A stretch of DNA of 64,000 bases from Prevotella sp. UBA2725 (GTDB lineage Bacteria; Bacteroidota; Bacteroidia; Bacteroidales; Bacteroidaceae): contig DEKJ01000056.1 of NCBI GenBank assembly GCA_002353825.1, positions 20,111 to 84,110 on the forward strand. The letters are read 5' to 3'. Made by a program: the position numbers and the translations under genes. Below, piece after piece: positions 35,249-43,919 of the stretch. The notes beneath the pieces are model-generated. The model was not told the origin of the DNA and searched no databases. It worked only from the letters and a program-made list of their open reading frames with translations. The first letter of the stretch is position 1. Each line of letters starts with the position of its first letter.

Positions 35249-36517
35249 ATGATTAATAGATATAACAGTATACCCATCGTCAGCGTAGGCATCGTCGGTG
35301 CAAAGAGTATCACATTTTCTCTCAACGGATATGGTGCTACAAACGAGCCACGCACAGCAACACTCCAGAATGGACTCATTCTCCTAGACGGGAAGGTTCA
35401 TACCCAACTGCGCTTTGAACCCCAGTCGCCCAACGACTGCTTCTCGCTCCAAGATGTTATCATCGGTGTCAACTTCCATTGGGAACGCCACGAGACACAA
35501 ACGTTCCGGGGGACGCTGCGGCTATTGGCGAATGGAGGTAAGATATGGGCTATCAATGAGCTGCCGGTGGAAGACTATCTGGAAAGCGTCATCTCCAGTG
35601 AGATGAGTGCCACATCCAATCTTCCGCTTCTCATGGCACATGCCGTCATCTCACGTTCCTGGCTCATGAGCCAGAAAGAGAACAAGACCAAGCCAAACAC
35701 GCAGGAACGCCACGGCGATGCTTTCATTCGCTGGTACGACCACACAGACCACACGCTCTTCGACGTCTGTGCCGACGACCACTGTCAGCGCTACCAGGGC
35801 ATCACGATGGAGACGAGTCCAAACGTGGCGGAGGCTATCCGTCGAACCAAAGGCGAGCTTCTCACCTACGACGGTGAGATCTGCGATGCCCGTTTCTCGA
35901 AATGTTGCGGCGGTGCCATGGAAGAGTTCCAATACTGTTGGGACGACACGCCCAAGCCTTATCTCAAAGGCATCGGCGATACGCCGTCGGAGAAAATTCC
36001 GGACCTCACAATAGAAGAGAACGCACGGCAATGGATATTAAGCAAGCCGGAAAGTTTCTGTAACACAACAGACAAGCGTATCCTCTCCCAGGTGCTCAAC
36101 GACTATGACCAGGAAACGACAGACTTCTACCGCTGGCATGTCAGTTACAAGCAGGACGAATTGTCAGAACTCGTCAACCGAAAGCTGGGCATGGATCTCG
36201 GTACGATCCTTGACCTTATCCCTCTGAAACGTGGCAAGAGCGGACGAATCTACGAGTTGAAGATCGTAGGCAGCAAAGAGACCATCGTCATCGGTAAGGA
36301 ACTCGAGATACGGCGCGCCCTGAGCGAGAGCCATCTCTACAGTTCGGCCTTCGTCGTGGAGAAGCACGACGACATGTTCGACATCTATGGTGCCGGATGG
36401 GGCCATGGCGTCGGATTGTGCCAGATTGGCGCCGCCGTCATGGGCGACAAAGGGTATAGCTACGATGAGATCCTAAGGCATTATTATCCAGGCGCACAGA
36501 TAGAAAAAGCATGGTAA
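35249..36517 (+). CDS. SpoIID/LytB-domain protein
   Basis: 422 residues from ATG 35249, placed 35 bp after a -7 element; the longer frame runs antisense into rlmN and is not used. The SpoIID core shows LPVEDYLESVISSEMSA, LPLLMAHAVISRSWLM and the terminal GWGHGVGLCQIGAAVMGDKG and YDEILRHYYPGA. SpoIID proteins are lytic transglycosylases acting on denuded glycan strands. No signal peptide is seen at the chosen start. The gene overlaps the AmpG-like transporter gene by 7 bp, which ties it to cell-wall turnover. Confidence 0.88.
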   Translation: MINRYNSIPIVSVGIVGAKSITFSLNGYGATNEPRTATLQNGLILLDGKVHTQLRFEPQSPNDCFSLQDVIIGVNFHWERHETQTFRGTLRLLANGGKIWAINELPVEDYLESVISSEMSATSNLPLLMAHAVISRSWLMSQKENKTKPNTQERHGDAFIRWYDHTDHTLFDVCADDHCQRYQGITMETSPNVAEAIRRTKGELLTYDGEICDARFSKCCGGAMEEFQYCWDDTPKPYLKGIGDTPSEKIPDLTIEENARQWILSKPESFCNTTDKRILSQVLNDYDQETTDFYRWHVSYKQDELSELVNRKLGMDLGTILDLIPLKRGKSGRIYELKIVGSKETIVIGKELEIRRALSESHLYSSAFVVEKHDDMFDIYGAGWGHGVGLCQIGAAVMGDKGYSYDEILRHYYPGAQIEKAW

Positions 36518-37818
36518 GAGAACAAGAGAATACATCTCAAGAGAACACTTCTCCCAAGGGAACAAAGGCCGCATGGGCGTGGGTACCGTCACTGTCGTTT
36601 GCTGACGGTCTGCCGCTCGTGATCCTGATGGCTGTGTCGCTCATCTTCTATAAGCAGATGGGCCTGTCTAACACCGCCGTCACCTTCTACACCTCATGGA
36701 TGTATCTGCCGTGGATTCTCAAACCTATATGGAGCCCGTTCATCGACCTCGTGAAGACAAAACGGTGGTGGGTGCTGCTGACGGAGATCCTGCTCGGTGC
36801 AGCCTTCGGCGGTGTGGCTTTCACGATTCCCACGTCGTTCTGGCTACAAGGCACGTTGTTCTTCTTCTGGGTTGCCGCCTTCACCGGAGCCTCCCACTGT
36901 GTGGCAGCCGATGGTTTCTATCTCCTGGCTCTCAACGAACAGCAACAGGCATGGTTCATGGGCATCCGGCAGATGGCAGACCGACTGGCGACAATCTTCG
37001 GTCAAGGCGTTCTGGTCATGGTGGCCGGCAATCTGCAGGTCATCTTCCGCGGGTCAATCCGCTATTCATGGAGCCTGACGTTCTACGGTCTAGCCGGTGT
37101 CTTCCTTGCCTTATGGCTGTGGCACAGTCAGATGTTGCCTCATGCCCGCAACGACCGGCAACACCCCTACGTCAGCGCACGTGCTATCCTCACAGGTTTC
37201 GTGCTTACCTTCCGTACATTCCTCCGAAAGGAGGGCATCATCCAGGCACTGTGTTTCATCATGCTCTTCCGGCTCTCTGAGGCTTTGCTTTCAAAAGTGA
37301 GTCCACTCTTCCTTATTGATGCTCCGCATAACGGCGGCCTGGGCCTTGCTCCTCAGGAATATGGTCTCGTGCAAGGTACCGTGGGTATGGTAGGTGTCAT
37401 CATAGGTTCGATTATCGGAGGCTTTGCCGTGAGCCGAGGCGGCCTGCGTAAATGGCTCTTGCCCATGGTGCTCACCTATTCGCTGCCACCGGTTATCTAC
37501 CTCGCCCTCTCCTACTGGCTTCCAGACAGTCTTGCTGTCGTATCTGTGGCGGTGTTTATCGAACAGGCCAGCACAGGCTTCGGACTGACGGCCTACATGA
37601 TGTTCCTCATCTATTATAACCGAGGTGAGTTCCGCACCTCTCATTATGCCATCGCATCAGCATTGATGACACTCTCCCTGATGCTTCCCGGCCTCATGGC
37701 AGGCAGCCTGGAGGAGATGCTCGGCTACCGCCGCTTCTTCTTCCTCACCCTTGTCCTCATAGCCGTGACATGGGGAGTGGCTGCAATAGTAAAAATAAAA
37801 GAACAAGAAGAAATATGA
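36511..37818 (+). CDS. AmpG-like major facilitator transporter
   Basis: 435 residues with about 12 membrane helices. N-terminal marks of AmpG-like muropeptide permeases are LSFADGLPLVILMAVSLIFY, YLPWILKPIWSPFIDLVKTK and WWVLLTEILLG. Later helices include EYGLVQGTVGMVGVIIGSII and TSHYAIASALMTLSLMLPGL. It probably imports anhydro-muropeptides or a related wall fragment. It is coupled to the SpoIID-like gene (7-bp overlap) and to fabG (ATGA overlap). Confidence 0.85.
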   Translation: MVREQENTSQENTSPKGTKAAWAWVPSLSFADGLPLVILMAVSLIFYKQMGLSNTAVTFYTSWMYLPWILKPIWSPFIDLVKTKRWWVLLTEILLGAAFGGVAFTIPTSFWLQGTLFFFWVAAFTGASHCVAADGFYLLALNEQQQAWFMGIRQMADRLATIFGQGVLVMVAGNLQVIFRGSIRYSWSLTFYGLAGVFLALWLWHSQMLPHARNDRQHPYVSARAILTGFVLTFRTFLRKEGIIQALCFIMLFRLSEALLSKVSPLFLIDAPHNGGLGLAPQEYGLVQGTVGMVGVIIGSIIGGFAVSRGGLRKWLLPMVLTYSLPPVIYLALSYWLPDSLAVVSVAVFIEQASTGFGLTAYMMFLIYYNRGEFRTSHYAIASALMTLSLMLPGLMAGSLEEMLGYRRFFFLTLVLIAVTWGVAAIVKIKEQEEI

Positions 37819-38546
37819 AGTACACATTAATCACAGGCGCCTCGCGCGGTATCGGCAGAACCGTAGCCCTGCGCCTGGCAAAGATGGGGCAACCCATCAT
37901 CATCAACTACCGCTCCAATGAAGCGAAAGCCCTGGAGGTAAAGAAGCTCGTTGAGGCTGAAGGCTGCCAGGCTGAGCTCATGCCTTTCGACGTTACCGAC
38001 GAAGAAGCTGTCAACAAAGCTATGGACGACTGGGAGAACGCGCATCCCGATGACTATATCTCCATCCTCGTCAACAACGCCGGCATCCGTCACGACAACG
38101 TGATGTTCATGATGACTGACGACGAATGGCACAGTGTGCTCAACACAACCCTCAACGGTTTCTTCTACCTCACACGCCGCGTGCTCAAACACATGATGCC
38201 GCGCCACCGGGGTGGACGAATCGTGAACATGGCCTCGCTCTCCGGTGTCAAAGGTCTGCCTGGACAGGCTAACTACAGTGCCGCCAAGGCCGGACTGATA
38301 GGCGCCACGAAAGCGCTTGCCATCGAGGTGGCTCCGAGAAACGTCACTGTCAATGCCGTGGCCCCCGGATTCGTGGAGACTGACATGACAAGCGACCTTA
38401 ATGAGGACGAACTGAAGAAACAGATCCCGATGCGACGCTTCGCCAAACCAGAAGAGATTGCCGAAGTAGTGGCTTTCCTCGTCTCTCCCGGTGCGTCTTA
38501 TGTCACCGGCGACGTCATCAACGTCAATGGCGGACTGTACACCTAA
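37815..38546 (+). CDS. fabG: 3-oxoacyl-ACP reductase FabG
   Basis: 243 residues from ATG 37815. It is a short-chain dehydrogenase with the TGASRGIG nucleotide-binding motif, NNAGIRHDN, catalytic Ser (MASLSG) and Tyr-x3-Lys (NYSAAKAG), and the C-terminal GASYVTGDVINVNGGL. The FabG reading is supported by VNAVAPGFVETDMT. The start overlaps the transporter stop (ATGA). Confidence 0.9.
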   Translation: MKYTLITGASRGIGRTVALRLAKMGQPIIINYRSNEAKALEVKKLVEAEGCQAELMPFDVTDEEAVNKAMDDWENAHPDDYISILVNNAGIRHDNVMFMMTDDEWHSVLNTTLNGFFYLTRRVLKHMMPRHRGGRIVNMASLSGVKGLPGQANYSAAKAGLIGATKALAIEVAPRNVTVNAVAPGFVETDMTSDLNEDELKKQIPMRRFAKPEEIAEVVAFLVSPGASYVTGDVINVNGGLYT

Positions 38547-38633
38547 TACAGTTTGACCCCTTCAGCTTTCATCTCTTAAGTTGTGTGTGCCGCCGCCCTC
38601 GGCGGCATCGCAAATAGTAATCTTACACAAACG

Positions 38634-39749
38634 ATGAAAAAGATCTTTCTTGCCGCTATTCTCGCTTTGTTCTTCTCATCGGTTCATGCGCAGTCAGTGG
38701 ATAGTCGCGCTGTCGCTTATAGCGTGCGATATGAGAAAGAGCATCTCTTCTTGCAGAAAGACTCTGACTTCAATGTCGTCGACTACGATATCGAATGGCC
38801 AGAGGTCTTAGGATACAGTTATGCACCCGAACTGAAAAGCTGCATCAGCGCCAGCCTGACAGGGACATCTTATCTCAGCTTCGACTCGCTGCGAACAAAA
38901 ATCTATGCCGACTATGGTGTTCCTGTAACGGGCATGCTGAAAACAATTCCCGATGACCGGCGCTTCTGCTACGTCACAGCCTCAGCCCGAATCGTAGGCT
39001 ACAGCCCCAATCACTGGATCGCTTACTCGCTATCGCTCAACGTGGCACCTGGCAAACTGTCCTCTATTCCCGCTACATCGGGCGAACGCGTAGTAGTCTA
39101 CGACATTCCTAATGGCAAGATGTTCAATGCACGGGATCTCATCAGCGACAATGTCGTGGAGCGCAACGAACCACAAGACTTCTATGACAATCTCTTCGCT
39201 CCACTCGACGACGACTTCTTCAATACGATGCAGAGTTGTGAGATTGAGGGCGTCTGGATAGACGAAGGCAACATCGACTTTCTCGTAAAAGCCTCAACGG
39301 CTGAAAGCACAAGGGTATACACGGCAGCCATGCCACTCGCTACCTACGCCTACACCTTCTCAAGACAAGGACGCAAGCTCTTCACAAAAGAAGGGAAAAC
39401 GATAAGCCCAACTGTCATCACACAGCCGCAGATCATCGATGGAGACTCTATATATAATAATGTGGAAGTGAACCCGACCTTCAAGGGGGGCGACGAAGCA
39501 TTGAAGCAATATATGAGCTACACCACGAAACCAGACGTTATCCTCAATGGGCCTGTGAAGGAATATACGAGTTTTGTCGTTGATAAAGACGGCAAGATAA
39601 AAGATGTATGTATCCTCAGGCCTATTCACCCCATTCTTGACCGTCATGCTGCCATGACCGTCAAAGGAATGCCCAACTTTATACCAGGAAGGCAGAACGG
39701 CAAGCCTGTTTCTGTCAGAATGTACATGCCAATCAACTATAGACCTTAA
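38634..39749 (+). CDS. Periplasmic protein with TonB-C-like C-terminal domain
   Basis: 371 residues from ATG 38634, which gives a signal peptide ending SSVHAQ. A roughly 250-residue N-terminal region is not recognised. The last 100 residues (YNNVEVNPTFKGGDEALKQY, FVVDKDGKIKDVCILRPIHP and MPNFIPGRQNGKPVSV) match the TonB C-terminal fold as found in Bacteroidetes 'energy transducer TonB' paralogues that lack a membrane anchor. The role is uncertain; it may contact peptidoglycan or receptors. Confidence 0.75.
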   Translation: MKKIFLAAILALFFSSVHAQSVDSRAVAYSVRYEKEHLFLQKDSDFNVVDYDIEWPEVLGYSYAPELKSCISASLTGTSYLSFDSLRTKIYADYGVPVTGMLKTIPDDRRFCYVTASARIVGYSPNHWIAYSLSLNVAPGKLSSIPATSGERVVVYDIPNGKMFNARDLISDNVVERNEPQDFYDNLFAPLDDDFFNTMQSCEIEGVWIDEGNIDFLVKASTAESTRVYTAAMPLATYAYTFSRQGRKLFTKEGKTISPTVITQPQIIDGDSIYNNVEVNPTFKGGDEALKQYMSYTTKPDVILNGPVKEYTSFVVDKDGKIKDVCILRPIHPILDRHAAMTVKGMPNFIPGRQNGKPVSVRMYMPINYRP

Positions 39750-40227
39750 AAATTGTAAGGAACACTATTATCTGCTTGCGCAATATTTATATAATAAGGC
39801 TCAAATCGCTTCAAATAGGCGGCTTGAGCCTTACTCGTCTTACAATCTGTTACCATCTATATTTGATTTATATCAATTATGATTAATAGTAATTATTATT
39901 TACATAATAAGTGATGCAACCGACAAGAGCCAGAACAAACACTTTGGTAGACTTTCGAAACATTCCTTTGTCGGTTCGTCAAAAAGTAAGTAAATAATGA
40001 GATTACAAAGGTGTAACAAGAGTATGCCTTTACAAAGTGAAAGTTTATAAGGCGCACAAATACGATTTTATCAAATAAGAGGGGGCTAAAATAACAGTTT
40101 TCAGATAGCGAAAAATAATTATAAAATAACGTTAAGAAAAAGAACAACCTACATAAAAAATGCATACCTTTGCATCAGAAATAAGAAAAATAAGAAAAAC
40201 AAGAAAATCTGAAAGGACATAAGCCTT
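39750..40227. other. 478-bp AT-rich intergenic region
   Basis: It holds a hairpin TAAGGCTCAA (39795-39804) with TTGAGCCTTA (39824-39833), probably the terminator of the preceding gene though without a U-tract, and a -7 element at 40165. A weak minus-strand frame (39896-40165) has no coding character. Nothing else is recognised. Confidence 0.6.
40165..40172 (+). promoter_or_regulatory. -7 element upstream of the MORN-like gene
   Basis: TACCTTTG, 56 bp before the ATG at 40228; no good -33 element. Confidence 0.5.
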
Positions 40228-40740
40228 ATGAAAAAGATCATTTTGATGTCAGCCATGTTGCTGATGACAGTAGTGAGTTTCGGACGTAGTCACGTAAGTG
40301 AGAACGCCAAGGTTGTGAGTGACACCATATATTACGCTGCAAATATGCAAAGTGTAAACAACTCAAGACAGGCTGCTTACTACCGCCTGTTGAAGACCCA
40401 GGGCACAGGCCTTACGAAAGAGGATGTGTTCCAGGACTATTACATGAACGGCAAGCTTCGTGCTGAGGGTGGTTACAACTTCGTAGACCTGAGCAACGAC
40501 AAGAACACAGTGCTCAATGGCGAGGTGACAACTTACTATCCTAACGGCAAGGAGAAACTGCACGGCACATACGTCAATGGCAAGCGTAACGGTTACTTCA
40601 CCTTACAGCTGCGCGACGGAGGAGTTGCAGTAGTTGCCTACAAGAACGGTAAGTCAGCCTACGATTACTTCATGGTGACAATGCCGGACGGAAGTCAGCA
40701 GAAACGTCCGCTGAATGAAATCAAATCACTGCTTCAGTAA
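40228..40740 (+). CDS. Secreted MORN/YwqK-like repeat protein
   Basis: 170 residues with a signal peptide (MTVVSFGRS). The centre has beta-hairpin repeats of the 'YxNGKxxxxGxYxNGKxxGxF' kind: YYMNGKLRAEGGYNFV, YYPNGKEKLHGTYVNGKRNG, and VAYKNGKSAYDY. Such repeats occur in YwqK-type immunity proteins and in unlinked periplasmic proteins. There is no toxin neighbour, so an immunity role is not supported. It has its own promoter and a strong terminator. Confidence 0.7.
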   Translation: MKKIILMSAMLLMTVVSFGRSHVSENAKVVSDTIYYAANMQSVNNSRQAAYYRLLKTQGTGLTKEDVFQDYYMNGKLRAEGGYNFVDLSNDKNTVLNGEVTTYYPNGKEKLHGTYVNGKRNGYFTLQLRDGGVAVVAYKNGKSAYDYFMVTMPDGSQQKRPLNEIKSLLQ

Positions 40741-40834
40741 TCACTGAGTAGCGGTTAATAATAGAGCATAATCTCTCTTACAATAATATACACTTTTATG
40801 ATAAAGATGTGTTCGTAGTTTTTGAACACACAGA

Positions 40835-40880
40835 CAGAAGCCTCGTATTCGTGAGAATGTGAGGCTTCTGCCTTTTTTAT
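40835..40880 (+). terminator. Rho-independent terminator
   Basis: A 10-bp stem CAGAAGCCTC (40835-40844) with GAGGCTTCTG (40861-40870), then CCTTTTTTAT. Confidence 0.88.
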
Positions 40881-40916
40881 ACAAGTTTGGGCGACTCTAA
40901 GGGCCGCCCAATTGTT

Positions 40917-41432
40917 TTATAACATTAACACGCGAACTTCCGCGTTCATCATCTTCTGTATCTCATTCATCGGCTTGTTGAAATACACGCTCTGAATAGC
41001 TTTATTGATGATGCCATGACCGACGGCAAGCACCGTCTGATCGGGATAAGTCACCTTGATCCATGTGAGAAAGTTCTTGGCACGGCTCTTCATGTGCTCC
41101 AAGCTCTCGACGTCGTCGGGCCATTCGGCATGTTCCAGGTCAGGAATAAACTTTCCCGTGAAAGAACCCCAGTCACGCTCACGAAGCAACGGTGTTGTCG
41201 TGATGTCTTCCTGCTTCACGCCATGGGCTGCGGCAATGATCGTACAGGTCTGTATAGCACGATGAAGGTCACTGGCCACAAAAGCATCGATCTTCGTTCC
41301 TTTCATTTTCTCAGCCACCTCCTGGGCTTGTTGCTTACCTGTCTCATTAAGTTCACCACCCTGCCATCCTTGCAGGATCTGAGCTGCATTGGCCACGGTC
41401 TCGCCATGGCGCACAAGATATAATTTTGTCAT
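40917..41432 (-). CDS. Histidine phosphatase family protein (phosphoglycerate-mutase-like)
   Basis: 171 residues. It starts TKLYLVRHGETVANAAQ with the catalytic RHGE. SDLHRAIQTCTIIA, LLRERDWGSFTGK (proton-donor Glu region) and VGHGIINKAI (second catalytic His) complete the family pattern. The substrate cannot be told from sequence; alpha-ribazole or sugar phosphates are possible. Monocistronic by context. Confidence 0.9.
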   Translation of the reverse strand: MTKLYLVRHGETVANAAQILQGWQGGELNETGKQQAQEVAEKMKGTKIDAFVASDLHRAIQTCTIIAAAHGVKQEDITTTPLLRERDWGSFTGKFIPDLEHAEWPDDVESLEHMKSRAKNFLTWIKVTYPDQTVLAVGHGIINKAIQSVYFNKPMNEIQKMMNAEVRVLML

Positions 41433-41558
41433 GATATGTATATATTATTGTATGCTTGTTGTTATCCTGTTCTATCACACGGAATTACTAAACTTAATTT
41501 ACGCTGCAAAATTACAAAAAAATAACACGCAAAAGCTCAATGTTCGAAGAAAAAAGCC

Positions 41559-41566
41559 TATCTTTG
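41559..41566 (+). promoter_or_regulatory. -7 element directly before the DUF6722-like start
   Basis: TATCTTTG ends 4 bases before the ATG at 41571. If used, transcription would start at or next to the start codon, giving a leaderless message. Confidence 0.5.
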
Positions 41567-41570
41567 CAAT

Positions 41571-41765
41571 ATGAAGACGGAATTAGGAAAATGGTTAATG
41601 GACATCGCCAAATATATAGCAACAGCTGTTGTCCTCACAACAATCTTTGGCGAGATTGGCAGCGAAGTTACACTTGCTGTCCTTGGGGGCGCAACGGTTC
41701 TCTTGACGTTAGTTGGTGGTCTTTTCCTAATTTATATTGATAAAGATAATAAAAAACAAAACTGA
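41571..41765 (+). CDS. Small membrane protein (DUF6722-like)
   Basis: 64 residues. A short amphipathic N-terminus (MKTELGKWLMDIAKYIATAV) is followed by two hydrophobic helices joined by IGSEV and by a basic tail. It resembles the Bacteroidales DUF6722 small membrane proteins of unknown function. The next small gene follows after 1 bp and then a DUF308 gene, so the three probably form one operon. Confidence 0.75.
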   Translation: MKTELGKWLMDIAKYIATAVVLTTIFGEIGSEVTLAVLGGATVLLTLVGGLFLIYIDKDNKKQN

Positions 41766-41766
41766 T

Positions 41767-41877
41767 ATGAGTGCATACTTGATGTTCTTTGTTTTAGACG
41801 CTATAGCTCTCTTCGCTATTCTATATTATGGCATCCCCTACTGGAAGAACAAACATAAACACGAGATAGAGGCCTGA
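41767..41877 (+). CDS. 36-residue single-helix membrane peptide
   Basis: ATG at 41767 and TGA at 41875-41877. One hydrophobic segment, MSAYLMFFVLDAIALFAILY, is followed by a polar basic end (WKNKHKHEIEA). It sits 1 bp after the DUF6722-like stop and 3 bp before the DUF308 start, which strongly suggests it is translated. No family is recognised. Confidence 0.6.
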   Translation: MSAYLMFFVLDAIALFAILYYGIPYWKNKHKHEIEA

Positions 41878-41880
41878 TTT

Positions 41881-42507
41881 ATGAAAGTTCTTCGTAGTAG
41901 TATTTTCCGCGCCCTTTGTGCAATCATCGTCGGCGCGTTGTTAGTCAAATACCGGGAGCAGACGGTGACATGGATCACCGTCCTCATTGGTGTCATTTTT
42001 TTAGTGAGCGGTATCATCAGCATTACCGCATGGTTCTCTGCCAAGCGCAAAGGTTCAACAGGCGGCGTAGACCTTTATGATGCGCAAGGCAACCTCCTTA
42101 CACCGCCGACACCACCCTTCCCCATCGTAGGGTTGGGCAGCGTCATTCTCGGAGCTGTACTGGCTTTGTTCCCGAACAGTTTCGTCAACGGACTGATGTA
42201 CGTCTTAGCTGCCATGCTGATTCTCGGCGCCCTCTCACAGTTCTTCAACCTCACGGTTGCCCGCCGCTTTGCAAGCATCGGCTTCGTGTGGTGGATATTC
42301 CCCACACTTGTGCTCCTCATCGGCCTCATTGCTGTAGTAAAGCCATCTGTCATTGCCACTGCTCCGCTTCTCGTGCTCGGCTGGTGTATGATCGTCTATG
42401 GTGTTGTCGACCTCATCGACTCCATCAAGATTCACCAATGCCGTAAGCAGATGGGAAAGCCTAAAGGGCCTCAAGAAGCAGAAGCAGAAGAAATCAAAGA
42501 GAGTTAG
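41881..42507 (+). CDS. DUF308/HdeD-like membrane protein
   Basis: 208 residues with about six membrane helices. Repeated 'GxxxxxxGI' helix pairs are typical of HdeD/DUF308: WITVLIGVIFLVSGIISITA, VLAAMLILGALSQFFNL and LLVLGWCMIVYGVVDLIDS. HdeD is linked to acid stress in enterobacteria; function here is not established. The stop lies at the edge of a long inverted repeat. Confidence 0.8.
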   Translation: MKVLRSSIFRALCAIIVGALLVKYREQTVTWITVLIGVIFLVSGIISITAWFSAKRKGSTGGVDLYDAQGNLLTPPTPPFPIVGLGSVILGAVLALFPNSFVNGLMYVLAAMLILGALSQFFNLTVARRFASIGFVWWIFPTLVLLIGLIAVVKPSVIATAPLLVLGWCMIVYGVVDLIDSIKIHQCRKQMGKPKGPQEAEAEEIKES

Positions 42508-42574
42508 GAGTTAGGAGATAGGAGTTAGGAGTTAAGAATACCGCAGTAAACTCCTAACTCCTATCTCCTAACTC
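42508..42574. terminator. 26-bp perfect inverted repeat between convergent genes
   Basis: The arms 42508-42533 and 42549-42574 are perfect complements with a 15-nt loop. Each arm is built from short TAGGAGT-type direct repeats, which continue to about 42596. It lies between the DUF308 gene (+) and udk (-) and probably ends both transcripts. Confidence 0.8.
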
Positions 42575-42596
42575 TTTCTATCTCCTAACTCCTAAC

Positions 42597-43226
42597 TTAA
42601 AGGTCCCGCGGGACTAAAGTCTTGATGTAATTCGTCAGCATACCGATACCTTTGACGTTCTCACCGCCTTGTGGGATGATGACATCGGCAAAGCGCTTTG
42701 TAGGCTCAATGAACTGTTCGTGCATCGGCTTGAGCACTTTTAGATAGCGGTCCACGACCATGGAGACGGTACGGCCACGGTCTATCGTGTCGCGCTGAAT
42801 ATTACGGATCAAGCGCTCATCCGAGTCACAATCGACAAATATCTTCAGATCCATCATGTCACGCAACCGCTTGTTGAGCAGTGTCATGATACCCTCAATG
42901 ATAATCACCGGCTTGGGGTCGACATGGATCGTCTCGGGCAGACGATTGCTAAGGATATAAGAATAGGTAGGCTGCTCGATGGCCTTCCCCTGGCGCAACT
43001 CATTGACTTGATGGATGAGCAACTTCCAGTCGAAAGCATCGGGATGGTCAAAGTTGATAGCTTTGCGCTCCTCATCCGTCAGTCCTGTTGTATCGTTGTA
43101 ATAAGAATCCAAAGGCACTACGGCTACATAGTCGGGCGGCAATGCCTCCACAATCTTCTTCACGACAGTAGTCTTGCCAGAGCCTGTGCCACCGGCTATA
43201 CCGATAATAGTTGGTTTATCGTTCAT
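42597..43226 (-). CDS. udk: Uridine kinase
   Basis: 209 residues. P-loop GIAGGTGSGKTT is at 9-20. The uridine kinase signatures are VVPLDSYYND, NFDHPDAFDWKLL, QPTYSYILSNR and VIIIEGIMTLLNKRLRDMMD, and the lid region is RLIRNIQRDTIDRGRT. It phosphorylates uridine and cytidine in pyrimidine salvage. It is followed, in the transcription sense, by a terminator. Confidence 0.95.
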   Translation of the reverse strand: MNDKPTIIGIAGGTGSGKTTVVKKIVEALPPDYVAVVPLDSYYNDTTGLTDEERKAINFDHPDAFDWKLLIHQVNELRQGKAIEQPTYSYILSNRLPETIHVDPKPVIIIEGIMTLLNKRLRDMMDLKIFVDCDSDERLIRNIQRDTIDRGRTVSMVVDRYLKVLKPMHEQFIEPTKRFADVIIPQGGENVKGIGMLTNYIKTLVPRDL

Positions 43227-43255
43227 ATCATTATATTTTTTAGAAGTTCAGATGC

Positions 43256-43849
43256 TCATCCTATCAACTCAAGGTCTTTGAACATCTGTCTGTAGTATTC
43301 TGCTTTGTCCTCCACTTTCATTGGATAGGCGCGGCTTGAGCTCGGTTCCCGATAGAGACTGATAACGCGGCCTTCAAACGTAAAGTCGACATGACTGCCC
43401 ATCTTCATTTTCTTCGTCTCTTTACCGATGCCATAATGTTCCGTAAAAAGCGTTGTAGCAAGCTGCCCCGCAGCCAACACGCCTTTGCAGAGTGGCAGGG
43501 CACGCAACATCCCATCAAGGTCAGCCCGCTCCACCACTTCTAAGTCTTTGTCAGCCGCCGTACCTGTCGTGCGACGAATACGCAGACAGGTGTCAAAGAT
43601 CGCGATACCCTTCTCAGCCAAGAACTCTTTCAGTTCTGCCAACTTATAGGTTTTGTTAGCCTCATCCACGAAGTGCATCTTGTCACCGAAGAAGCACAAC
43701 CCTACGATGCGCCACATGTCATTGGTATAGTTAGGATAATACCACTCCATACACCAACGCTTGGGTGCAGGCGGGAAAGTGCCAAGCATCAGCAGCCGCG
43801 CGTTCTTCGGAAGAAACGGTTCAAAGGGATGGGTTTCTATATCGTCCAT
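43256..43849 (-). CDS. Uracil-DNA-glycosylase-superfamily protein
   Basis: 197 residues from ATG 43849; the open frame continues upstream through the C-rich repeat, but that part (Ser/Arg/Pro-rich) is not protein-like. LLMLGTFPPAPKRWCMEWYYP is close to motif A of the mismatch-specific and hypoxanthine branch of the UDG superfamily (GxxPG-like), and REPSSSRAYPM is the motif B region. It is probably a base-excision glycosylase for deaminated bases; the exact base is unknown. It is 29 bp upstream of udk. Confidence 0.8.
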   Translation of the reverse strand: MDDIETHPFEPFLPKNARLLMLGTFPPAPKRWCMEWYYPNYTNDMWRIVGLCFFGDKMHFVDEANKTYKLAELKEFLAEKGIAIFDTCLRIRRTTGTAADKDLEVVERADLDGMLRALPLCKGVLAAGQLATTLFTEHYGIGKETKKMKMGSHVDFTFEGRVISLYREPSSSRAYPMKVEDKAEYYRQMFKDLELIG

Positions 43850-43872
43850 AAAATTCTTTTTATTATTGCTTT

Positions 43873-43919
43873 GTAGGGAGCTTCCCCCCTCCCTACGGGG
43901 GAGGGATGGGGAGAGGCTT
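43873..43919. repeat. C-rich dispersed repeat, inverted copy
   Basis: Minus-strand CCTCTCCCCATCCCTCCCCC, then GTAGGGAGGGGGGAAG. It fills the gap between the endonuclease-like gene and the glycosylase gene. Confidence 0.7.

Noticed and set aside
39896..40165. 89-codon minus-strand frame in the 478-bp gap
   Set aside because: AT-rich sequence rich in Phe, no conserved feature, and it would run head-on into a promoter.
40228..40740. Immunity protein of a polymorphic toxin system (YwqK-like)
   Set aside because: No toxin gene is next to it, and it carries a signal peptide, promoter and terminator of its own.
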